64,000 nucleotides of DNA from Haloplanus sp. HW8-1 (GTDB lineage Archaea; Halobacteriota; Halobacteria; Halobacteriales; Haloferacaceae): assembly GCF_023703795.1 (NCBI RefSeq), contig NZ_CP098518.1:3410001-3474000 (forward strand), written 5' to 3'. Below, in pieces: positions 8,563 through 15,390 of the stretch. Position 1 is the stretch's first letter; each line of letters starts with the position of its first letter. Below the pieces are notes generated by a model. The model saw nothing but the letters and a program-made list of their open reading frames with translations, made no database searches and was not told the origin of the DNA. Both the position numbers and the translations under genes were made by a program.

Positions 8563-9075
8563 TCAGTCCGCAAGTGACTCGAGCTTCTGAATGATCTTCG
8601 CGTAGACGGCAGGGGCGCAGTACCAGCCCTCGTCGATCATCGCATCAATCACGGTTCGGGCATCGTCGACACCGAGCGTCCCATCGCTAGCGAGTTTCAG
8701 CACGAGATATGCCGTCCCTCGGGTGGTGATTCCCTCGGCCGCTGCAACGTCACGACCGTACGTCTCATCCATCACGGCCACGCCATCGTGGGCGTCTGCG
8801 CAGGCGAGGACAGCGACATCGGCATCGCTGAGGTTGCTATTATCCTGGAGGCGGGTCAGCAGTGGGGTGGTCTCGACCGACATGATATCAAACCGGTCGG
8901 CGTCGACGCTGCGCTCGATGCGACGGGCGTCCGGATATCCCTGCTCGAGACCAGTTTCGACGACCTCCTCGTAGACGCGCTCCGGGAGTACGCACGACGC
9001 TTCAAAATGCTGGACGAGCGCGAGACGGTCGATCTTCGCGAGGTAGATGAGCGGCGTGGCGTCGAAGATCCACAT
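8563..9075 (-). CDS. PIN-domain toxin (DUF3368-like)
   Basis: 170 residues starting MWIFDATPLIYLAKID, the D5-x-(S/T)P N-terminal motif of DUF3368-type PIN proteins. Further acidic residues are in LPERVYEEVVETG, in LSDADVAVLACA and in VAVMDETYGRDVAAAEGI. In this subgroup the toxin pairs with a UPF0175-type antitoxin, exactly what is encoded immediately upstream with no intergenic base. It is predicted to be an Mg-dependent RNase. The pair probably stabilises the element. Confidence 0.85.
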   Translation of the reverse strand: MWIFDATPLIYLAKIDRLALVQHFEASCVLPERVYEEVVETGLEQGYPDARRIERSVDADRFDIMSVETTPLLTRLQDNSNLSDADVAVLACADAHDGVAVMDETYGRDVAAAEGITTRGTAYLVLKLASDGTLGVDDARTVIDAMIDEGWYCAPAVYAKIIQKLESLAD

Positions 9076-9366
9076 TCACAGCGCCTCGAGATCAGCGTCG
9101 AGATGGTCGTCCGCTACCCACGTGATATCACGTTCTTTGGCGAGTTGGGCAAAGTCCCAGACTGACATCCCTGCCAGCTCAGCCGCCGTGCTAAACGTGA
9201 CGGTGCCTGCCGCGAGTTGATCGAGGGCCTGTTCGCGACGCCACGCTTCGAGTCCCTCGGAGAGGAGTTTCCGAACGGCCGTACTCCGGTCGAGCTTCTC
9301 GGCCTCGAGATACGCCTCGAGTTCGGCCTCCAACTCGTCGGGCACGCGTGTCGAAATCGTTCCCAT
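9076..9366 (-). CDS. UPF0175-type antitoxin with N-terminal ribbon-helix-helix
   Basis: 96 residues. Positions 1-45 form an RHH DNA-binding unit (GTISTRVPDELEAELEAYL, then LDRSTAVRKLLSEGLEAW). Positions 50-80 carry the UPF0175 signature AAELAGMSVWDFAQLAKER, and the acidic tail would bind the PIN toxin. The start was set at the ATG only six bases from a perfect 18-bp palindrome that also overlaps the TATA box, which strongly suggests leaderless transcription and autoregulation. The stop abuts the toxin ATG. Confidence 0.87.
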   Translation of the reverse strand: MGTISTRVPDELEAELEAYLEAEKLDRSTAVRKLLSEGLEAWRREQALDQLAAGTVTFSTAAELAGMSVWDFAQLAKERDITWVADDHLDADLEAL

Positions 9367-9372
9367 ACTGTT

Positions 9373-9390
9373 TACATCGTGTACGATGTA
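9373..9390. promoter_or_regulatory. Palindromic operator over the antitoxin-toxin promoter
   Basis: TACATCGT, two central bases, then ACGATGTA: a perfect dyad ending six bases before the antitoxin ATG. Its upstream edge overlaps the TATA-like TATACA at 9388-9393 (minus strand). Dyads of this size suit dimeric RHH repressors, so the antitoxin is the likely ligand. Confidence 0.7.
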
Positions 9391-9492
9391 TACAAGCGCT
9401 TCGGTGCTTCCGATGGAGTGGCTCCGGTGTGGTGAAGCATATTCACAGTCACTGAAAGAGATCGGTGGGATACGGGAGATATCAACCAACAA

Positions 9493-9774
9493 CTGGGATG
9501 GAGTTCGGAGGGTGTTGGTTAATATAGTGAGAGTCCGAGTCAGTCATCCGACTGTCGGCACTCGCCAGCCACTGGGTTTGTATGCGCCGGAAGGCGTGAG
9601 GCGCGCTCGAAGCGCGTCCAGAGCGTGCGTTTCCATGACTGGACCCGAGATAATCGACGACACAACGGCCGATTACGCTCAATCTCGCGGCAAACGGGGG
9701 CTACCGCAGGAGACGGGGTTCAGGTAACTATTCCTCGAAGTAAGAACTATATCCTTTAATCTGCAATCCCAAGT
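9493..9774. other. Intergenic DNA with tight hairpins upstream of the HTH gene
   Basis: Holds GCC-GGAA-GGC and CGCGCT-CGA-AGCGCG hairpins around 9590-9620, similar to the hairpin block before 10,887. A TATA-like AACTATATCC lies at about 9747-9756, some 25 bases before the ATG at 9775. No gene is evident. Confidence 0.5.
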
Positions 9775-10308
9775 ATGTCCGAGACAGACGCTGCCGATGG
9801 GCCGCCACCCTTCGAGGATGCGTTCGCAAGTGACGACGTCGAACAACGCATCTACGGCACCATCCTGCAGACCCGCAAGCCGACGACGGCGAGTACGATC
9901 GCCGACATCGCCGACTGTGACCCCAAGACTGCCCGGAAGTACCTTGGCTGGTTCGACGATTTGGGGATCGTCACCCACCACGATAGCCATCCAGCCACCT
10001 ACGAACGGAATGACGCGTATTTTGAGTGGCGACGTATCAACCAGCTCGCAGCCGATCATTCCGTCGAAGAGCTTCAGGAACGCGTTCGTGAGCTGACGAC
10101 GCGCATCACCGAGTACAAGGCGACGTACGACGCCGCGTCACCGGCCGCGGTCGACGCCGTCGCCGCCGCGGAGGGCAGCGACGAGCGGACCATCGACGAC
10201 GTGTACAGTGACCTCGCCGACTGGGCGACTGCCCGCGAGGAGCGTGACCGATACGAACGCGCGCGCCAGCAACGTACGGGTGGCGAACGCGAACAGGCGT
10301 CCGGGTAG
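9775..10308 (+). CDS. Haloarchaeal HTH protein with C-terminal coiled coil
   Basis: 177 residues. Residues 18-75 make a winged-helix/TrmB-like DNA-binding unit (TASTIADIADCDPKTARKYL is the recognition part). WRRINQLA and LQERVRELTTRITEYKATYD then predict a coiled coil, and the tail is charged. I believe this is the family labelled DUF7342 in recent annotations; its function is unknown. In haloarchaea it is typically followed by a second short gene, as here (8-base gap), so the two may work as a regulator/effector or toxin-antitoxin-like pair. That role is inference. Confidence 0.72.
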   Translation: MSETDAADGPPPFEDAFASDDVEQRIYGTILQTRKPTTASTIADIADCDPKTARKYLGWFDDLGIVTHHDSHPATYERNDAYFEWRRINQLAADHSVEELQERVRELTTRITEYKATYDAASPAAVDAVAAAEGSDERTIDDVYSDLADWATAREERDRYERARQQRTGGEREQASG

Positions 10309-10316
10309 CCCACTCG

Positions 10317-10751
10317 ATGGTGCCACCGACAGGCGATGGCGGGAGCCCTGCCCCCATCGATCGCCCCATTCTCGAGTTCCTTCAGACACGGCTCCAAGCG
10401 ACGAGGCAGGTCTCCCGCGCGGCCATCACGGATGCAAGCGGCCATCTTGAGCTTCAGGTCGTCTTTGCATCGTCATACTACCCAGCGCCCGTCGACGACG
10501 CAACCCTGACTGTCCGTTGGTACACGAACGACGACTTCACACTCCACTATCGAGAGCAGTACGCGGACCACGCCTGGGAGTGCCGGTGGGACCGGCACCC
10601 GAATCCACACGAGACACGAGACCACTTCCATCCCCCGCCAGACGCCCCGACGCCCGGTGAGGACGCAACGTGGCCGGACGACCATCGTGACGTCGTTGCG
10701 CTCGTCCTCTCCGAGATCGAAGACCGGATCACGGCCCTCTGGAGCGAGTAA
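10317..10751 (+). CDS. Conserved haloarchaeal protein paired with the HTH gene
   Basis: 144 residues. The core reads LQVVFASSYYPAPVDDATLTV then RWYTNDDFTLHYRE and a His-rich ETRDHFHPPPDAPTPGED, ending in a helix VALVLSEIEDRITALW. I recognise it only as the usual partner of the upstream HTH protein (possibly DUF7718). No catalytic motif is certain, though the His/Asp-rich segment might bind metal. It is co-transcribed with the upstream gene and followed by a hairpin block. Confidence 0.65.
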   Translation: MVPPTGDGGSPAPIDRPILEFLQTRLQATRQVSRAAITDASGHLELQVVFASSYYPAPVDDATLTVRWYTNDDFTLHYREQYADHAWECRWDRHPNPHETRDHFHPPPDAPTPGEDATWPDDHRDVVALVLSEIEDRITALWSE

Positions 10752-10787
10752 GGGCCACGGTCTCACGTGGTGTGTTTATCGGCGTCC

Positions 10788-10852
10788 CCAGAACGCGATG
10801 CGTTCTGGTGTGCGAACGAGACGCGAGGCGTCTCGTTAACGCCAGAAGGCGT
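10788..10852. repeat. Tandem tight hairpins filling the gap before 10,887
   Basis: Three perfect hairpins stand one after another. Arms CCAGAACGC at 10788-10796 and its complement at 10800-10808 have a GAT loop. Arms AACGAGACGC at 10815-10824 and its complement at 10828-10837 have a GAG loop. Arms ACGCC at 10839-10843 and 10848-10852 have an AGAA loop. A GCGC-rich weaker dyad follows to about 10873. A TTTAT box precedes the block at about 10774. The block could terminate the upstream pair, act in the leader of the next operon, or extrude as cruciforms. Confidence 0.75.
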
Positions 10853-10886
10853 GCAGCGCGCGACAGCGTGCGCGGCGTGACTCACT

Positions 10887-11174
10887 ATGGCTGATCCCGA
10901 TCCGAACGACGACACGAGTGCCGACTACGAACAGTTCGAGCAAGCGCTACTCGCCCAGGACCGCGACCTCGCCGGCGTCGACACGGCGGACGACGACGAC
11001 GCCACAGCCCGTCGCTTGGTCGACGACCTCATCGACGCGAACGTCGTCACACCCCTTCCCGAGGACAGCGTCCTCGTTCACGAGCCGAGCGGCGCCGCAT
11101 TCGATTCAACCACGCAGTTGGCTGTCTTCCACCGTGGTTGGACCGCCGGTCGCGACGACGCAGAGGGCGAGTGA
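10887..11174 (+). CDS. Small acidic haloarchaeal protein, function unknown
   Basis: 95 residues, very acidic (runs such as DTADDDDATAR), with a compact centre LVDDLIDANVVTPLPEDSVLVHEPSGAAF and a C-terminal VFHRGWTAGRDD. I do not recognise a family with certainty. The stop codon overlaps the ATG of the next gene (TGATG), so the two are translationally coupled and probably act together. Confidence 0.6.
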   Translation: MADPDPNDDTSADYEQFEQALLAQDRDLAGVDTADDDDATARRLVDDLIDANVVTPLPEDSVLVHEPSGAAFDSTTQLAVFHRGWTAGRDDAEGE

Positions 11175-11509
11175 TGCAGCAGACGCTCGTTGGCTGCGCG
11201 TTCTGCGACGCGCCGCCCGGCACCGAGACTGGTGCGGCCCACACCTGGGGCCAGGACGAGTGGGTCACCCACCCGATCTGCGTCGACTGTGCCATCCAGA
11301 CGCGGCCAGACCCCGACAAGCACGACCACCACGCTTGCGACGGCTATGGACTCGTCGTCGATGCGCTCGCGGCACTCACGCGCTTCCGCGTGGAGGTCGG
11401 CCATCTCGAAGGGGCGTTGCAACTATGCGAGCGGTGTAGTCCAGGTGGGCCAGCGACATACTGGACGCGCGACCTCAAGGAACATCTCCTCTCGACGCCA
11501 CCAGAGTGA
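11174..11509 (+). CDS. Small zinc-ribbon-like protein
   Basis: 111 residues with four or more Cys in ribbon spacing: GCAFCDAPPGTE (C-x2-C), PICVDCAIQTRPDPD (C-x2-C) with HDHHAC nearby, and a late LCERC. The HTWGQDEWVTHPIC core is conserved among haloarchaeal accessory proteins; a label near DUF7558 is possible but I am not sure. Translation is coupled to the upstream acidic protein. Zinc binding is expected and the partner is unknown. Confidence 0.65.
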   Translation: MQQTLVGCAFCDAPPGTETGAAHTWGQDEWVTHPICVDCAIQTRPDPDKHDHHACDGYGLVVDALAALTRFRVEVGHLEGALQLCERCSPGGPATYWTRDLKEHLLSTPPE

Positions 11510-11558
11510 CCCACATCCTCTTTACTAGTTCGCTGTAAACTGTAATCAAGACCAGCCC

Positions 11559-12178
11559 GTGTCGCGCACCTCAAGCCGCTCCGATGGCGACATCGTGCAA
11601 GACTTCCTCTCGGTTGCAGCCCTCCTCAAGAAGCCACAGCTGGCCCAGTTGTATGCGTCTCTCGCTCACGAAGATGAGGCGACCGTCCCGGACGTGAGAG
11701 GCGACCTCGAGCTCGCCCAGGGGACCGCCTACAGCTACGTCAACCGGCTCGTCAACACTGGCGTCGTCGAATCACGCAAGACGAGCAACCACAGCGGTAC
11801 GCCGCCCGCGAGATCGACCTGACCGTGACGACGGCCGACGGCGACCGGGAGTATACGGTCACGGCGGTGCTGATCGACGCCGTTGGGCGGCGGGAGACGA
11901 ACGCAGACATCGACACCTACATCGACCGCCACGGCGTCGCCGGCCTGGCGACGGCGCTCACCTACGCCGTCGCCCGCGAACGCGGCAATGTGACCCATCG
12001 GATGGTGGCTGAGGATCTCGATATCTCGCCGCTTGCAGCCGAGATGATTCTACAGGCGCTCCGGCCCGTCGTCAACGAGCACTACGATATCGAGGCAGCA
12101 GGGGCGTCGCTCGATGAGTTGGACATCGACGACGATGACGCGATGACTGTCAACACCACTGACGGAGAGAACCGATAA
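11559..12178 (+). pseudogene. Winged-helix regulator broken by a one-base deletion
   Basis: The first frame (GTG at 11559) gives an HTH start: DFLSVAALLKKPQLAQLYAS, VPDVRGDLELAQGTAYSYVNRL, NTGVVE. It then runs into nonsense and stops at 11822. The downstream frame carries the natural continuation, QPQRYAAREIDLTVTTADGD and onward to 12178. Adding one base between 11771 and 11772 restores a continuous VVE-V-TQDEQPQRYAARE. The family is a haloarchaeal MarR/ArsR-like DNA-binding protein of mobile elements. A TATA-like CTTTACTAG about 30 bases before the GTG is intact. It could be a true lesion or a sequencing error. Confidence 0.75.
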
Positions 12179-12262
12179 CTAGGCCATCCCACACAATCGA
12201 CGATGAGGCCTGATATCGACGGTTGAGAAACGGTTAACGGGCGGCATGAGAAAGTCGGATAC

Positions 12263-12661
12263 GTGACTGACGATCTCGCGTATCCCTCTGTCGAACTCGT
12301 TCTGGATCTCCACGACCAGACCGTGGCAGAAGGCGACACCACGGAACCAGGAGTTCGGTCAGAAGACGCGATTTCCTCAGCGTTGCAGTATCTCTCGGAG
12401 GGGTTCTTCGGGGAGGTTCCCGAGACGATCCATGACAAAGCTGTCCATCTGATGCGACTGCTCGTTGCGGAGCATCCATTCGTCGATGGGAACAAACGAA
12501 CAGCGCTCCGAACGGTGGTCGTTTTCTATATGATGAACGGGTACCGGTTCGAGTACGGTGATGAAATCCGGGCCCTTTTGCACCGCTTCGCAACTGACGA
12601 AGCCGCGGTCGACACAGAGACTGCAGTCATCTACTTCCGGGCCTGTACTCGTCGCAACTGA
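12263..12661 (+). CDS. doc: Doc-like (Fic-fold) death-on-curing toxin
   Basis: 132 residues, the usual Doc length. The Fic-fold active-site motif is present as HPFVDGNKRTA (71-81), close to Doc's HxFxDANKR. Doc from phage P1 phosphorylates EF-Tu; other Fic proteins AMPylate. The early DLHDQTVAEG and the DAISSALQYL helix also fit Doc. The start is GTG. No Phd-type antitoxin is recognisable directly upstream. The frameshifted HTH gene before it, or the small acidic ORFs after it, are candidate partners by position only. Confidence 0.8.
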   Translation: MTDDLAYPSVELVLDLHDQTVAEGDTTEPGVRSEDAISSALQYLSEGFFGEVPETIHDKAVHLMRLLVAEHPFVDGNKRTALRTVVVFYMMNGYRFEYGDEIRALLHRFATDEAAVDTETAVIYFRACTRRN

Positions 12662-12694
12662 TAAACGGACACACAGAGTATACTCAACAGAACA

Positions 12695-12865
12695 ATGGCG
12701 TCCAGCACCGATTCCTCGACGGCGGTCGACGATGAGGTTCGCCAGCTTTACGAGCGGTATCAGGCGGCCGAGAGCGATGCCGAACGTCGCGAGATCGCCC
12801 TTGAGATGGGGAAGCTTGACGGACGCCGCCACGCGGAGATCTATGCAGCACTCGAAGACGAGTAA
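12695..12865 (+). CDS. Small acidic helical protein (56 aa)
   Basis: ATG at 12695 gives MASSTDSSTAVDDEVRQLYE then RYQAAESDAERREIALEMGK and a LEDE end. Predicted to be mostly helix, with haloarchaeal codon use and composition. It lies 33 bases after the Doc-like gene, so it may be in the same transcript and could be its antitoxin, but no known antitoxin motif is seen. Function unknown. Confidence 0.5.
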   Translation: MASSTDSSTAVDDEVRQLYERYQAAESDAERREIALEMGKLDGRRHAEIYAALEDE

Positions 12866-12945
12866 TTCGTCACGCTTACTCAGTGTTTCCGTGGCTATCG
12901 ACGGAGCAGCCAGTTACGTCACTGAGCTTGGAGAGGAGGACTCCT

Positions 12946-13065
12946 ATGCTGAGCTCACATGAATTTGAAGACGATCAGCGCCGGAATATAAACGAGATGG
13001 CCGCTGCTGACGAAACCGATCCGGTTCGGTTCGCGGCCGCTCGCAGCCGGGTGCGTGGCCGATGA
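12946..13065 (+). CDS. Tiny ORF coupled to a UPF0175-like gene
   Basis: 39 residues beginning MLSSHEFEDDQRRN and ending FAAARSRVRGR. It is supported mainly by the ATGA overlap with the next start codon. It may be the remnant of a DNA-binding half that in the module at 9076-9366 is fused to the UPF0175 part. It may also not be a gene. Confidence 0.35.
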   Translation: MLSSHEFEDDQRRNINEMAAADETDPVRFAAARSRVRGR

Positions 13066-13229
13066 CCGTCGAGGACGCGGGCACTCAGGAAATCGCGGCC
13101 GCTTACTACGATGACGAAATCACTATCCACCAGCTCACAGAGCTCGTCAGCGCCGAAGCGGCGGCGAACCTGTGGGTGTTGAAACAGCAGTTGGACGAGG
13201 ACTTCATTAACGAAGTGGCTGACGCGTGA
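13062..13229 (+). CDS. UPF0175-like antitoxin fragment or orphan (55 aa)
   Basis: Starts MTVEDAGTQEIAAAYYDD and continues EITIHQLTELVSAEAAANLW, ending DFINEVADA. The segment resembles the C-terminal toxin-binding half of UPF0175 antitoxins (compare AAELAGMSVWDF in the module at 9 kb). No RHH half is fused and no PIN gene follows; only a 25-codon frame overlapping its stop remains. I read it as an orphaned or decayed antitoxin module. Confidence 0.5.
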   Translation: MTVEDAGTQEIAAAYYDDEITIHQLTELVSAEAAANLWVLKQQLDEDFINEVADA

Positions 13230-13477
13230 CCTCCTACAGCGTCGCCCCGTTACTCCCCTTGTTGACCCTCCTCACAAACGTCGCAGGCGTTGTGGAAGGC
13301 TGACCCGCCATTCCACTAGCTTCAATCGCCGCTCCAGTCGGTAAACGGCATAGCTGCTACTGGTGCCATCGAACCCACCCGGTTTACCGCCGCTCGAGAT
13401 TGTCTGCGCGACCGGGGACCACCTCCAGACCCGACACCGGGACGCTACGACAACTATGGCGGCCAATACTACTCGGC
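13230..13477. other. Convergent intergenic gap
   Basis: About 250 bases between the rightward small ORFs and the leftward release-factor paralogue. The frames within it show no family resemblance. It probably only holds terminators and module remnants. Confidence 0.4.
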
Positions 13478-14554
13478 TTAGTTGATCGGAAACCGAAGGA
13501 GTGCTCCAAGGCCCCCGAATGCAGTATCGAACTGGGCACCTCGATCTGTGTCAGTCGACACAACGAGACACTCACCGCCTTGGTCGGTCGTCGCTTCCTC
13601 CAGCTCACGAATGGCCGCTGGTGGCCGTGCGTCGGAAACGAGAAGGACGTCGACTGCTCCATAGTCGAGGGCGGTTTGCGTTTCATCAGCTCCGTAGGCG
13701 ACATCTCCACCCTGACCCAGCGCCGTGCAGAACCGATCGAGGGCTTCCCGCTCCCGTCGGCGCTCAGCATCAGACAGTACGTCCTCGGCACGCTCAATGA
13801 GCTGCGCGAGACCCTGCTTGGTCGCGTACTCAATCTGATAGACGCCTCGTATGTGGTCCCGCAACTCGTGGTGGAGATAGTCACCCTGCTGGAACTCGTC
13901 GACGGTGATCGTCGTCCCGCCGAGGATGACGCCATCGACAGTGGGCTCATCGAGGAACGTCTGCTCGGCAGCGTCGGCGACCTGCTCGAAGAACTCGTGT
14001 TTCTGGCGGTCGCGCTCGCGTTCGAATCGCTGCGCACTCTGACCGCCAGCACGGGATTTTCCCATCACCTGGCTCTCGAAGGTCCGGCTGGAAACGATGC
14101 GTTCGCCGGCGAGGCGATCGAGGGCGGCACGGCCCCGTTCGAGGACGATCAGACCGTACACCGCTGATGGGGTGAGCGCCTGCTCGACGGGGGCTGTCTC
14201 GAATTCGGCTGCACAGCGGTACAGTGAGACGTCGACAGGGACGTCGAGATCGTCGAAGACGGCATCCTGCAGCTCACCGTCGACGACACCAGCGTAGATG
14301 ACGAGGCCGCTTGATGGCGTCGCTTCGTACACTTGGAGGAGGCGTCGGATACGTCCGAGAGCGTCCTGGACGTGAGTTCGTGTCTGATCGGATTTGATGT
14401 TCGCAGCCTGTGCATATTCGCGGTCGATGCGCCCACGGACCGCATGGAGTGATTTGTCTGGCGGGACGGCCACAGTGATGAGCTCGGTGCCCTCGCCACG
14501 GTAGTTTGTGAGCTGGTCAATTCGATCGCGGAGTTCGTACTCGGTGGTCTGCAT
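13478..14554 (-). CDS. Release factor aRF1 paralogue lacking the domain-3 zinc mini-domain
   Basis: 358 residues. It has every hallmark of archaeal/eukaryal class-1 release factors: PPDKSLHAVRGRIDREYAQ, stop-codon-recognition motifs NIKS (52-55) and YxCxxxF (YRCAAEF, 122-128), the peptidyl-hydrolysis GGQ (170-172 in AGGQSAQRF), and domain 3 with GDYLHHELRDHI, VDVLLVSD and FDTAFGGLGALLRF. Chromosomal haloarchaeal aRF1 is about 415 residues; here the zinc-binding mini-domain after LLLSE/LLVSD is absent, leaving about 25 residues. The start was chosen at the MQTTEYELRD Met, which aligns with the family. I infer either an alternative or competing terminator, or a rescue factor, carried by the element. 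Confidence 0.85.
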   Translation of the reverse strand: MQTTEYELRDRIDQLTNYRGEGTELITVAVPPDKSLHAVRGRIDREYAQAANIKSDQTRTHVQDALGRIRRLLQVYEATPSSGLVIYAGVVDGELQDAVFDDLDVPVDVSLYRCAAEFETAPVEQALTPSAVYGLIVLERGRAALDRLAGERIVSSRTFESQVMGKSRAGGQSAQRFERERDRQKHEFFEQVADAAEQTFLDEPTVDGVILGGTTITVDEFQQGDYLHHELRDHIRGVYQIEYATKQGLAQLIERAEDVLSDAERRREREALDRFCTALGQGGDVAYGADETQTALDYGAVDVLLVSDARPPAAIRELEEATTDQGGECLVVSTDTDRGAQFDTAFGGLGALLRFPIN

Positions 14555-14950
14555 TTGTCTCGGTGAAAGCGGCGTCGCTGCTCGATGAGAAGGCGATACA
14601 CCCGCCGGCGCCGCTACCAACTACGAAAGAACAGAGCAAGCGCTCATCGTCCGCACGTTCACCCGTTGCACCGGCGGTGTGTGGTGCATACTATATCGTT
14701 CGCGACGGTGCAGAATAATGCTTCCGTCGAGACGGTTAGCGGTGGCCGAGAACGGATAGAACGCCCTCGACCGCTCGGCATCCCGCGACCCACACTGCGC
14801 TCCTCGTGCCTGTGGTGCTTGCGGGGTCGGGGGACGACCGAGACGACCTCGCCCTTCTGAGCCCACCAGGATATCGGCTGTGTGACTGAGCGACGAGCCC
14901 GGTTGAACAGATTCTTTGTTACGGCACGCCCCGCGCGCCGCTGCCGCCTT
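14555..14950. other. Upstream region of the release-factor paralogue
   Basis: No gene recognised. An AT-rich ACTATATCG at about 14689-14697 and AGAATAATGC at about 14711-14720 could be promoter boxes. The block 14780-14870 is GC-rich and C/G-skewed without a clear fold. It leads into the palindrome array. Confidence 0.4.
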
Positions 14951-15356
14951 CCGGTGAGCAAGCTCACCGGCGTCCCGCTCACTCCGTTCGCGGGACCTCC
15001 GCGTCGCTCGCGACCGACCATTCCGGGCGTGCGGGCGCTCTCCGCACCGCCCGCGCCCGGTCCGGGCTAAAATGCATGTGCCCTCGCGCCAGCGCTTCTC
15101 CCGTTTCGGTCCCGGACTTCCGGAGGCTTCCGGGACTCCCCGACCCGCGACGGACGTGGTTGCGTCGCGGGCGAAACGGGGAATGCGCTGGCCGCTCGCT
15201 CCGGGCGGGTCGGCGCGCGCGGCTGGATGGGTGGCCAGCCCGTCGGCGCGCGCCGCTCGCGCCCTGACGGGCGCTCACTACGGCGCGAGCGGCGCGCGCA
15301 GTCACGTCTGGCGGGCTGTGTCCGTCAGAACCCACCGCGTTGGAGGCGCGGTGGGT
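14951..15356. repeat. Dense palindrome array (candidate replication or transfer locus)
   Basis: At least eight near-contiguous perfect dyads. They include CCGGTGAGC/GCTCACCGG (14951-14970), GTCCCG/CGGGAC (14972-14996), GTCGC/GCGAC (15003-15014), nested CCGGGC and GTGCGG stems (15023-15060) and the three-way junction at 15089-15191. An 18-bp perfect inverted repeat with an 18-base spacer lies at 15246-15299, and a 10-bp stem ACCCACCGCG/CGCGGTGGGT at 15330-15356. It ends 34 bases before the RPA-like gene. No protein-coding frame here looks real. Such arrays suit origins, transfer sites or structured RNA. Confidence 0.8.
15089..15191. ncRNA. Candidate structured RNA or cruciform: three-way junction
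   Basis: Four perfect stems fit together. P1 is CCAGCGC (15089-15095) with GCGCTGG (15185-15191). P2 is CCCGTTTCG (15100-15108) with CGAAACGGG (15172-15180). P3 is GTCCCGG (15109-15115) with CCGGGAC (15130-15136). P4 is CCCGCGAC (15144-15151) with GTCGCGGG (15164-15171). P2 is contiguous with both P3 and P4, so the strands would stack around a closed junction. The pairing is too regular for chance, but strand, transcription and conservation cannot be judged from here. Confidence 0.45.
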
Positions 15357-15390
15357 GGGCGCCGTGCAGCGCCGTGGAGCAAGTACTCCG

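Noticed and set aside
14621-14866. Small minus-strand ORF upstream of the release factor
   Set aside because: Arg/Pro-rich shadow composition, no family and no start signals.
10788-15356. CRISPR array
   Set aside because: The repeats are palindromes of differing sequence and there are no regularly spaced identical repeats with unique spacers.
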